64,000 nt of DNA, from assembly GCA_017743475.1 (NCBI GenBank), contig JAGHYV010000011.1, forward strand, positions 1 through 64,000, given 5' to 3'. The DNA is from Roseiflexus sp. (GTDB lineage: Bacteria > Chloroflexota > Chloroflexia > Chloroflexales > Roseiflexaceae). The notes beneath the pieces were generated by a model. The model was not told the DNA's origin. It did no database searches and was given only the letters and a program-made list of their open reading frames with translations. Shown here piece by piece: positions 26,624 through 34,474 of this stretch. Position 1 is the stretch's first letter; each line of letters starts with the position of its first letter. The translations under genes were made by a program, and so were the position numbers.

Positions 26624-27608
26624 AGACCACTCGTTTCACTATAATTGCCGCTTCTGCCGTTGCCCTGCTCATTCTTTTGCTTATCGCATCGGAGCTGGCT
26701 CATCCCATCGATCACACCCGCTGGTCTCGCCGAAACGGACGGTTTCTGGTCACTTGAGTTCAACGGAGAGCGATCTTATCGCTGGACAAAAGGGAATGCA
26801 CTTTTCCATTTCCGGGTTTTGAAACCGCCTCGTCACTCTATATGACGCTGAACCTTACCGCTCCCCAGCATCTAGGCGCGCCTCCCGTTGCAGCCCGGCT
26901 CCAGGTTGACGACGCTGCGCCTTTCCATTTCACCATCGCGTCTGAGTAGCGTCGCTACCATATCCTCGCTGCAGTGACCGCACCCCGCTGGCACACGCCA
27001 GCCGTGCGACTTATCACCGATACCTGGACACCCGGCGTCCACGACCGCAGACATCTGGGGATTGCGGTGAGGGAGGTGCAGTGCAGCGCCTCAGTCCTCC
27101 CCGACTCCTTGCCGTTGCCGAGCGCATGTCATTCCTGGCAATACTTGTTGCCCTGTTTTCCTCTGTGGTGCGTCATCCGCAACCCTATGGCAGCATGCTT
27201 GTGGCGATTGTGGTCGTTACGCTGGGGATACTCGGAGCGTGGATGCCTGCTCGTCTCGTGCAGATACTGCCAACGAACTGGTCGCTGGTAAGCGAGATGC
27301 TCGCGGCCGCAACCGCAGTGGAAGCAGTGCGTTTGAGGCGACGGATACCCCGCCATCTCCTGCCGGTCGTTGCCATCATAGGCGCTGGAACCGGCACCCT
27401 GCTTGTCGCTGCGCTGGGATGGATCATTGCTGGCACCATCTTCCTCGTCTGCAGTGCATGGTTATCCGCTGTCGCGCCCAATCATCCATCCGGCGCCCGG
27501 TCGGCAGCGCCGTCGTCCCTACCCTCCACCAATCCCTGGCAACACGTTGCTCTTGGTGGTGTCATTACAATTGTGCTTGCCGGTCTGCTTATCTCTGGAA
27601 CGGAATAG
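26620..27608 (+). pseudogene. Decayed membrane protein with β-sandwich domain
   Basis: An N-terminal helix (TIIAASAVALLILLLIAS) at 26620 is followed, across shifting frames, by FYWSLEF-like and RWTKGNALFHF, then ETASSLYMTLNLTAPQHLGAPPVAARLQVDDAAPFHFTI. At 26947 an in-frame TAG replaces the expected TGG. The text resumes RRYHILAAVTAPRWHTPAVRLITDTWTPGVHDRRHLGIAVREVQ and shifts again near 27075 into several membrane helices. At least three shifts and one stop break it. The intact version would be a Chloroflexota-type membrane protein with a β-sandwich extracytoplasmic domain. Function unknown. Confidence 0.7.
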
Positions 27609-28765
27609 CGGATACAGAGAGCCACTATCACGGCGACGAAAGCTACTGGGTTCCAGTAGGTGTTCGGGCATTCCGAACTGCCTTTATCGAGTGCGATCCG
27701 GATCATTCGTTCTGGTTCGATTCTTCTTTACTCTTCACCTCACGACATCCACAGATCGGCAAATATATCATCGGTACCGGAGCATACCTGGCCAGGTATT
27801 ACGATGTACCGTTGTTTCTGTACGACTTCCGGCAAGACAAAGCCTGGAACAAGGCTCACGGACGGGTCTTACCATCGGGGATCGCTGGTGCGGCACGACT
27901 CCCCGTTGCGCTCACTGGCGCGCTGTGTGGTGCGTTCCTCTACTGGCTCGGCGTCCAGATCGCCGGACCTGTCACCAGTATCCTCGCTGTCATTCTGTTT
28001 ATCGCAACACCGGTCGTGTGGCAGCACGCTCGACTCGCTATGCTGGACATCCCCGCGCTAATGTTCGGACTGCTTGCGCTGAATCTGTGTATCCGCGCAG
28101 TGATTGCTCTGCACGCAGGGGCCACCAATGCTGGCGTGTGGATTGCAGCCTGCGGCGCGACCTGCGGCGCTGCTGCTGGCGCCAAACCGAATGCGTTGCT
28201 TATTCCCGGCATCTGCATCCTTGCGCTTTGCCTAACCGGGGTTACGCTTCCAAACCGATCTGGTCGACATCAATTGATATCAGGCATTGTGTCACTTCTC
28301 CTCTGGATATGGGTGGTTTTCTTCTTATCCAATCCTATGCTTTACCCCTATCCCGTCGCTGGCATACAGCATATGCTCGAACTTAGCAAGATAGTGGCTT
28401 CAGGCAGTCGTGCTCCCCTCCCAACACTTGCATCGCGCATCAGCGCAGTCTGGACGAGTCTTGGCGACAGTGGATATGTCGGCAGCAGCGGCTTACCCGG
28501 CAGTCGGCTATGGCTGATCATCGGCACCATCTCCTTGGCTCGCGGGTTGCTGCAACGACCACAAGGAGCGCCCCTTTCGGCGCTGTCGGTCATAGCTCTC
28601 TGGGGAATTACCAGTTTTACAGGGATTACACTTTGGATTCCTCTGGATGTAAATCGCTACTACTTGCCATTAGTGCCGATCGTCGCACTGCTCCAGGCAT
28701 ATGGTATAATAACAATCTCGCAAAATGCTTTCAGATTATTGCTCAGATTTCGTACTTGCTCGTAG
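27597..28765 (+). pseudogene. GT-C (PMT/GT39-like) glycosyltransferase, N-terminus frameshifted
   Basis: About 385 residues in the third frame encode a polytopic glycosyltransferase of the PMT/GT39 type. It has the luminal acidic motif HYHGDESYW (the DE used by GT-C enzymes), then PQIGKYIIG, AGAARLPVALTGALCGAFLYW, HARLAMLDIPALMFGLLAL, AKPNALLIPG and a string of membrane helices to the end. The first membrane helix that should precede it (ALGGVITIVLAGLLI) lies in the neighbouring frame, so a single-base shift near 27597 separates start and body. Without the shift it would be one large protein with part of the upstream remnant. Confidence 0.7.
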
Positions 28766-28914
28766 AGCCTATCCGAATATTCTGAACACCGACGCCGCAT
28801 CTTTATAATCCTTCAGAGCGAAGTCGCAGGGCAGGCTCTTCTGAGCCCCACATCGGTCACTTTCGGGAACGCTGATCGCAAGACATCACATACACGCAGA
28901 AAGGTGTAACCAAC

Positions 28915-30357
28915 GTGCCGAAAGAAGGAATTACGCCTCGCGCGCAGGATTATTCGCAGTGGTATCTCGACATTGTGCAACAGGCTGACCTGGCGGATTA
29001 CGCTGAGGTAGTCAAAGGGTGCATTGTGTTCAAACCGACCGGCTACGCCATCTGGGAGGCGATCCAGCGCGGTCTGGACGACCGGATCAAAGCCACTGGT
29101 CATGTCAACGCCTACTTTCCGTTACTGATCCCAAAAAGCTTCCTGATGAAAGAGGCCGAGCATGTTGAAGGGTTTGCGCCCGAGGTGGCGGAAGTGACCC
29201 GCGCTGGTGGCGAAGATCTCGCCGAGCCCTACGTCATCCGCCCGACATCGGAAACTATCATTGGCTACTTCTATTCCAAATGGGTGCGTAGTTACCGCGA
29301 CCTGCCACTGCTTATCAATCAGTGGGCGAACGTGATGCGCTGGGAAATGCGCACCCGCCCCTTCCTGCGCACCACCGAGTTCCTCTGGCAGGAAGGGCAC
29401 ACCGTCCACGCTACTGAGGAAGACGCCGAACGCGAAACGCTCCTGATCCTCCACGATGTGTACGCTGACTTCGTGGAGAAGGAAATGGCAATCCCGGTCA
29501 TTAAGGGGCTGAAGTCGGAAAAGGAAAAGTTCCCCGGCGCGCTGCGATCCTACTGCATCGAAGCAATGATGCAGGACGGTCGCGCGCTCCAGGCGGGCAC
29601 GTCGCATAATCTGGGGCAGAACTTCGCTCGTGCGTTCAACATTACCTATACCGACCAGCATAACACCATTCAGTACGCCTGGACGACCAGCTGGGGCGTT
29701 AGCACGCGACTGATCGGCGCACTGATCATGACCCATTCCGACGACGAAGGGCTGATCATTCCGCCGCGCTTGGCGCCAACGCAGGTCGTTGTAGTGCCAA
29801 TCTATCGTAATGACGCCGAACGCAGCGTGGTGATGGAGACAGTGCAGCGTATGACCGCGGAGTGGAAGGGACGCCTGCGCTTCAAGATCGACGACCGCGA
29901 CAATCTGACACCAGGGTTCAAGTTCAACGAATGGGAGCTGAAGGGGGTTCCGATCCGCGTCGAGATCGGACCAAAAGACATTGAAAAAGGGAGCGTAGCG
30001 ATTGCCCGCCGCGACCAGCCTGGACGCGAAGGGAAGTCATTCGTGCCACAGGACGGATTGACCGACCGGTTGACTGCACTCCTGGCAGAGATCCAGCAGG
30101 CGCTCTACCAGCGCGCATTGACCTTCCGCGAAGATCACACAGCCGACGTTGCAACCTACGACGAACTCAAACAACAGGTCGAACGCGGTTTCGCGCGCTG
30201 CTACTGGGCAGGAACAACCGAAGACGAGAAGCGCATCCAGGAAGAAACGCGCGCCACTATTCGCTGTATTCCGCTGGATCAACCGCAGCGAGCTGGGCGT
30301 TGCGTCTACACAGGAAAGGAAACCTCACAGCAGGTCATCTTTGCCCGTGCGTATTGA
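28915..30357 (+). CDS. proS: Prolyl-tRNA synthetase (archaeal/eukaryote-like type)
   Basis: A 480-residue class II synthetase. Motif 1 region PTGYAIWEAIQRGLDD, motif 2 RWEMRTRPFLRTTEFLWQEGHT and motif 3 TTSWGVSTRLIGALIMTH are present. The anticodon-binding domain and the C-terminal zinc-like domain typical of the archaeal-type ProRS follow; the bacterial insertion (editing) domain is absent and the length fits the short type. It loads proline on tRNA-Pro. The start is GTG with AAAGGTG upstream; no ATG nearby keeps the family start. No T-box leader is recognisable upstream. Confidence 0.95.
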   Translation: MPKEGITPRAQDYSQWYLDIVQQADLADYAEVVKGCIVFKPTGYAIWEAIQRGLDDRIKATGHVNAYFPLLIPKSFLMKEAEHVEGFAPEVAEVTRAGGEDLAEPYVIRPTSETIIGYFYSKWVRSYRDLPLLINQWANVMRWEMRTRPFLRTTEFLWQEGHTVHATEEDAERETLLILHDVYADFVEKEMAIPVIKGLKSEKEKFPGALRSYCIEAMMQDGRALQAGTSHNLGQNFARAFNITYTDQHNTIQYAWTTSWGVSTRLIGALIMTHSDDEGLIIPPRLAPTQVVVVPIYRNDAERSVVMETVQRMTAEWKGRLRFKIDDRDNLTPGFKFNEWELKGVPIRVEIGPKDIEKGSVAIARRDQPGREGKSFVPQDGLTDRLTALLAEIQQALYQRALTFREDHTADVATYDELKQQVERGFARCYWAGTTEDEKRIQEETRATIRCIPLDQPQRAGRCVYTGKETSQQVIFARAY

Positions 30358-30487
30358 TCACTGCAACGGATGCTGCCAGACTACAGTGACATCGGCGGCG
30401 CACTCCTCAGTGGAGCGCATCGCCATCGCTATACTATGAATGGGTTGCAGTTCATCGGAAAGCGCCAGGCGGAATCTACCCGCTGAG

Positions 30488-31099
30488 TCACGCCGACCGA
30501 CAGGCATCAAGTGCGGCACGCACGCCAGCGCACATTGTCTCCAGCGCCATCGTCGGACCAGGGCGCGGATCGGCGCTTGACTGCGCTGGAAGTGACGGCA
30601 GGTGGATGAACAGACAACGGGTTGGCAGACGACGAGTCGCACAAACGTGGAGCGCCACATAGTACACCATATTGCACAGATAGGCGCCCGCCGACAGCGA
30701 CAGATTGGCGGGGATTCCAGCCGCGCGGATTGCGTCAACGACAGCACGCACTGGCGCAGTGGAAAAGTACGCAGCCGGACCGTCCTGGACGATCGGTTCA
30801 TCGATGCGCTGAATGCCAGCGTTATCAGGAATACGAAAATCGCAGAGATTGATCGCCACCCGCTCAACCGAAAGCGCAGCGTATCCATCCGCCTGACCAA
30901 GCATCAGGCACAGATCGGGTTGAAGATCGAGCAAAAGATCGGTTATCATACCAGGGACCCGCGCCGCATCGACCGGCAAAACGGCGGTAACGGCGCCAGC
31001 AGGCTTTCCGTTGCTGGATAGACGCTTCACAACCTCTTGTGAAGGATTGACCGCGAAGTTACCGAATGGCTCAAAACCAGTAATGAGCGACGTTGTCAT
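30488..31099 (-). CDS. pcp: Pyroglutamyl-peptidase I
   Basis: A 203-residue cysteine peptidase of family C15. The glutamate box (ALSVERVAINLCDFRIPDNAG), the nucleophile Cys in SAGAYLCNMVYY and the His in CLFIHLPSLP line up with the Glu-Cys-His triad of Pcp. It removes N-terminal pyroglutamate from peptides. Its length is normal. It faces proS tail-to-tail with 130 bp between the stops, and no strong terminator is seen there. It stands alone. Confidence 0.92.
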   Translation of the reverse strand: MTTSLITGFEPFGNFAVNPSQEVVKRLSSNGKPAGAVTAVLPVDAARVPGMITDLLLDLQPDLCLMLGQADGYAALSVERVAINLCDFRIPDNAGIQRIDEPIVQDGPAAYFSTAPVRAVVDAIRAAGIPANLSLSAGAYLCNMVYYVALHVCATRRLPTRCLFIHLPSLPAQSSADPRPGPTMALETMCAGVRAALDACRSA

Positions 31100-31213
31100 A
31101 CAAGGTCCTGAACAGACAGCAATTTCTGGATAATCAAATGCAGTAGTATACCACGATCTGTATTTTTGGTTTATCCTCTGCCTTTACCCGGCAGTCACAG
31201 CCCCGAGTTGCGT

Positions 31214-31813
31214 ATGAACACACCCAAAACCCAATCAGCCATAACTATCAGCGAGACGCTGGCAGCGCAGGAAAGCGGTGCGGAAGATCGCATAGCCGCC
31301 TTTTTCGGGCGTTACGGACGGCACCTGGCGCTTTTGCAGGCGACCATTGCAACGTGCGGCAGTCTGTTTATGAGCGAAGCGCTTGGATGGCCGCCATGCG
31401 TTCTGTGCTGGTACCAGCGCATTTTGATGTATCCGATTGTCGTCCTGATCCTGGTTGGCATTCTGCGCCGCGACCACGGGCTGCACCTGTATGTGCTGCC
31501 GCTCTCGCTGTTCGGTGCCTGCGTTTCGCTCTACCACTATCTCCTTATCAAAACCGACTGGCTGCCGCCGCCGCCATGCGTTGACGGCATCCCATGTACA
31601 GTCGATTATCTCAACATCCTGGGATTTATCAATGTACCGTTCATGGCGCTGACGGCGTTTCTGGTCATCAGTTTTCTCATGGGCGCCACAGCGGTTAGCG
31701 AGCCAGCTGACACTGACGAGTCGCCCTCGATGTGCGACGGGCAGGCGCTTGCAGCCTACGCCATTATTGCGCTTGTTGCGATTACCTTCATCGGCTGGGG
31801 AATAATCATCTGA
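31214..31813 (+). CDS. DsbB/BdbC-like disulfide bond formation protein
   Basis: A 199-residue membrane protein with four predicted helices and the two Cys pairs of this family: CVLCWYQR (after PP, in the first periplasmic loop) and CVDGIPC in the second. It would re-oxidise a DsbA-like partner and pass electrons to quinone. Start 31214 is preferred over an in-frame start at 31166, since the added 16 residues look unlike the family. The C-terminus extends past the usual length by a charged linker and one more helix. No dsbA-like gene is adjacent. Confidence 0.88.
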   Translation: MNTPKTQSAITISETLAAQESGAEDRIAAFFGRYGRHLALLQATIATCGSLFMSEALGWPPCVLCWYQRILMYPIVVLILVGILRRDHGLHLYVLPLSLFGACVSLYHYLLIKTDWLPPPPCVDGIPCTVDYLNILGFINVPFMALTAFLVISFLMGATAVSEPADTDESPSMCDGQALAAYAIIALVAITFIGWGIII

Positions 31814-31843
31814 AAAAAATATCGCCGGTCAAGGGCCGGCGAT
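31813..31843 (-). terminator. Rho-independent terminator of the tRNA transcript
   Basis: On the minus strand, ATCGCCGG-7 bases-CCGGCGAT forms a perfect 8-bp stem (31821-31843) followed directly by ATTTTTTT (31813-31820). It lies 15 bp after the 3' end of tRNA-Pro and is a textbook intrinsic terminator. It overlaps the last codons of the opposing dsbB-like gene. Confidence 0.9.
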
Positions 31844-31858
31844 GTTCCCGATGAATTC

Positions 31859-31935
31859 TGGTCGGGGCGAGTGGATTTGAACCACCGACCTCAGCGACCC
31901 GAACGCTGCGCTCTACCAGGCTGAGCCACGCCCCG
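31859..31935 (-). tRNA. tRNA-Pro (anticodon CGG)
   Basis: A full cloverleaf on the minus strand. Acceptor stem CGGGGCG pairs with CGCCCCG, the D-arm is GCTCAGCCTGGTAGAGC, the anticodon stem-loop is CAGCG-TTCGGGT-CGCTG with CGG at 34-36, the T-arm is GGTGG-TTCAAAT-CCACT, and CCA is encoded. It is transcribed after tRNA-Leu, 21 bp away, and ends at the terminator 31813-31843. It coincides with proS nearby, though nothing links their control. Confidence 0.96.
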
Positions 31936-31956
31936 TCGCCGTCTGCCGCAGCGGAA

Positions 31957-32042
31957 TGGTGCCGAAGGTGGGAGTCGAACCCACACGGAGTCACCTCCAA
32001 CGGTTTTTGAGACCGTCGCGTCTGCCATTCCGCCACTTCGGC
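31957..32042 (-). tRNA. tRNA-Leu (anticodon CAA)
   Basis: A class II tRNA on the minus strand, 86 nt with CCA encoded. Acceptor GCCGAAG pairs with CTTCGGC, the anticodon stem-loop ACGGT-CTCAAAA-ACCGT gives CAA, a long variable arm follows, and the T-arm is GTGGG-TTCGACT-CCCAC. It is the first of the two tRNAs in this transcript. Confidence 0.96.
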
Positions 32043-32209
32043 GCTGCGCATAGAAGTATAGCGCAATCCACTGTGCCTGTCAACCTAGACTCGTGCTTGC
32101 AAAAGTTGAACAAATGTACTATACTATCATGGGTTCGAGTATATGCAATAAGGTACGAGCAACGCCCCACGCCAGTAACGCCAGCGCTGGCAGGGCAGGA
32201 GGAATGAGT

Positions 32210-32905
32210 ATGGCTCCCACCCGCAAATCAGGCGAACCCACTCGCCCCGAAGCGACTGTTTCACGCACCTATCGTGCGGCGATCCGCATTGGCGAAGACT
32301 ATATCACTCTCGAAGAAACAATCGCCCTGCCGCTCGACGCCAGCGACGAAGAGGTGGCAAAAGCCGTTGATCTCGGCTGGCGCATCTATCGCACTCAACG
32401 TGAGGCGATTGAAGCGCAGATCGCCAGCATCCGCGAAGCGCAACCCGTGCCTCCAGCGCCTACGATCCGTGATCCCGACGCTCCTGCGAGCGACCGGCAA
32501 CGGCACTACATCGCCGCCCTCCAGGAAGATCTTGCCTGGACGAACGAGCAACTGGCATCCTACGCCCAGGAACACCATGTTGATCTGGTTACGATGACCA
32601 AAGCACAGGCAAGCGCCTTCATCGACAGTCTGAAAAAGATTGCCGAGGAACGTCAGGCGTACGCAGCCGCTGCACGCAGTGCGCACACTGACAATGGTGC
32701 CGTTCCCGCGCGCCCTGCCGATACGGCACCTGCCCATGAGAAGCAGATTGCCGCGCTCAGGCGGCTGGCGCAGCAAAAGGGGTTCGATCTCGATGCCGAG
32801 ATCCGGCAGCGCTTCGAGATCACTATCGAGGAACTCACCAGCGGACAGGCGTCGGCGCTGCTCCGTGAGTGGCAGCGCCCTGCCCAGCGCACAGTTGGCG
32901 AGTGA
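32210..32905 (+). CDS. Uncharacterised protein with two tandem helical repeats, upstream of ssb
   Basis: A 231-residue protein of unknown function. Residues about 5-80 form one domain (RTYRAAIRIGEDYITLEETIALPLDASDEEVAKAV). Two copies of a ~45-residue helical repeat follow: SDRQRHYIAALQEDL...LVTMTKAQASAFIDSLKKI and EKQIAALRRLAQQ...ITIEELTSGQASALLREWQ, each ending in an (L/M)T..QAS motif. Such motifs occur in proteins near replication or repair genes, and the next gene is ssb. Start 32210 follows AGGAGG at seven bases; the ATG at 32204 is too close to it. The final 40 bp of the gene are copied 74 bp downstream. Confidence 0.7.
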   Translation: MAPTRKSGEPTRPEATVSRTYRAAIRIGEDYITLEETIALPLDASDEEVAKAVDLGWRIYRTQREAIEAQIASIREAQPVPPAPTIRDPDAPASDRQRHYIAALQEDLAWTNEQLASYAQEHHVDLVTMTKAQASAFIDSLKKIAEERQAYAAAARSAHTDNGAVPARPADTAPAHEKQIAALRRLAQQKGFDLDAEIRQRFEITIEELTSGQASALLREWQRPAQRTVGE

Positions 32906-32980
32906 ACTGGCAGCAGTCTGGTCTATTTGCACCACTTCCAGAGTGGCAGCGCCCTGCCCAGCGCACAGTTGGCGAGTGAA
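32867..32980 (+). repeat. Exact 40-bp direct repeat at the gene's 3' end
   Basis: 32867-32906 and 32941-32980 are identical over 40 bp (GAGTGGCAGCGCCCTGC... TTGGCGAGTGAA). The first copy encodes the end of the upstream gene including its stop; the second lies after it in untranslated DNA. The period is 74 bp, so a segment of the gene tail was duplicated in tandem, with 34 bp of linker. Confidence 0.9.
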
Positions 32981-33178
32981 GCTGAGAGTGCGTAACCTTT
33001 TCTTGATCTGTGCGGTCTATCTGGTGTGCGACCGTAGTCGTGGACGGTCACACGGAGTATTCGCAGCACTGCCTATCTGAGTTACCACTCTGGCTGCCCC
33101 GGCAGGCTTTCTTCATGACCTGCGCATCGCCTAAGCAGGCGTTTCGCCACCTCAGGTAGGCGCAACGAGGAGACGAAT

Positions 33179-33595
33179 ATGCGTCAGGTCAGAGGAACCG
33201 TCAACACAGTCGAACTCATCGGTTGGCTCGGCGATGCGCCCGAAATGCGCTCTTTCCCTTCGGGATCGAGCGTGTGCCTCTTCAACGTCGCGACCAAGCA
33301 TCTTGGCGCACGCAGTGAGAACGGCGAACGATCAATCGAAACCGATTGGACGCTGATCGAAGCGTGGAACAAACTGGGAGAACAGTGCATGCGCTACCTG
33401 CATAAGGGAAGTCGTGTGCGCATTGTCGGCAGCCTGCGCACCCATAGCTGGTCAGACCGGGAAACCGGTCTGCACCGCCACCGGACGTTCGTGCGCGCTG
33501 ATGAGGTGCTGTTCCTCGATAGCAGACCTGGGACCGACGATACTGATCAGGATATCGTCGAAGCCGCAGACGAGCCAGAGGACGTGCCATTCTAA
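33179..33595 (+). CDS. ssb: Single-stranded DNA-binding protein
   Basis: A 138-residue OB-fold SSB. VNTVELIGWLGDAPEMR, SVCLFNVATKHLG, TDWTLIEAWNKLGEQCMRYLHKGSRVRIVGSLRTHSW and VRADEVLFLDSR match the ssDNA-binding core. The acidic C-terminal tail ends in DVPF, the conserved partner-binding tip (DDIPF type). The tail is short compared with the usual ~175 residues, so the Gly/Gln-rich linker is nearly absent. GAGGAGACGAAT precedes the ATG. It follows a gene of unknown function and may share its transcript. Confidence 0.94.
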   Translation: MRQVRGTVNTVELIGWLGDAPEMRSFPSGSSVCLFNVATKHLGARSENGERSIETDWTLIEAWNKLGEQCMRYLHKGSRVRIVGSLRTHSWSDRETGLHRHRTFVRADEVLFLDSRPGTDDTDQDIVEAADEPEDVPF

Positions 33596-33881
33596 ACGTT
33601 AGCCGGAAGGGATGGATTGAGAACGGGCGGGTGACGGCGACCTCGTCGCCTGCCCTGCTTCCCTACAAAAGAAGCGTGGTTCAGAGAAGCATCTTTACTT
33701 GCAAACATTGCTTGTACATGCTGGCAAACCAGGTTCATGAAGTCATCTAATGGCAGAGCTTCCATCCGCATCCCTTCACTACAAGATCACCTAAATCTCA
33801 CAACGGTTTTTGCGAATACGCTCGGCGCGAATCAATCACTGCATGTTCCATGCTTAGAACGGCAATCTTGAGTGCTAGAGT

Positions 33882-33960
33882 GTTTCCTGGCGCGTTGGAG
33901 CTGCGCGCGTCCCCGCACCGCTTGGGTGCGCGGGCGCGATGCCCGCACGCAGCAAGATGA
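33882..33960 (+). repeat. GC-rich dispersed repeat, copy 1
   Basis: Begins GTTTCCTGGCGCG and holds CGCGCGTCCCCGCACC and GATGCCCGC. A related copy lies inverted at about 55235-55328 (GTTTCTGGCACGCTGGAA, GCGCGTCTCCGCACCA, ATCCCGCCCGC). The match is over about 75-80 bp with several changes. Confidence 0.6.
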
Positions 33961-34028
33961 GCGCTGTAGCACAGCACACGGGGATCCCGCGTTTCCTGGG
34001 AGCGTTGCTACCCTGTGAGCTTGCCTTA

Positions 34029-34195
34029 CAGGGGTAGATTTTTTAGCAAGCCTCTGCGTGCCATCTCCCGTTTCAGCCATCAGGACGCCCAAACTCCTCC
34101 TTCTCCCCTTGTGGGAGAAGGGGCAGGGGGGATGAGGGGCAAAATCGCACTGGAATGCAGAACATCACACATCTCTTTCAAGAAATCTACCCCTG
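34029..34195 (-). repeat. MITE-like element with terminal inverted repeats, copy A
   Basis: 167 bp bounded by CAGGGGTAGATTT (34029) and its inverse AAATCTACCCCTG (34183-34195). Inside is a strong hairpin (CCTTCTCCCC-TTGT-GGGAGAAGG). Read on the minus strand it matches the elements at 54934-55099 and, more loosely, 50343-50527. No open frame, so non-autonomous if mobile. Confidence 0.75.
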
Positions 34196-34474
34196 CGAGG
34201 TTAGGGGCATGAGGGGCAAACGTGCGCAGGAATGCAGAAAATCGCTGCCAGATTGTGACCCATCACAGGAATGCGAGCATTGTGCCCTCAGCTGCTTCAA
34301 GAGTGGGACGCCTGCAATCCGTGGCAACCAGTGCAGATGGGGAACGAACACTAGTGTACTGTGCATCGTGTTCTACCAGTTTGATATGACTGTTCAGGGA
34401 TGTTGGGGCTTTCGGGGGCGGCGTTTTGCAACAGACGACCAGTTACAGCGACATGTTGGGCTGGAGAGCGCTCC

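Larger units (their letters stand above)
33596..34474. other. Repeat-rich gap without genes
   Basis: About 880 bp between ssb and the DhaM-HPr-EI fusion gene. No convincing coding frame is seen. It holds a GC-rich repeat copy at 33882-33960 and a MITE-like element at 34029-34195, plus short phrases of the same families. The repeat-derived frames in this area are not credible genes. Confidence 0.6.

Noticed and set aside
28766-28914. T-box leader ahead of proS
   Set aside because: The invariant T-box sequence and the specifier/antiterminator layout are absent; a small GCTC/GAGC hairpin alone is not enough.
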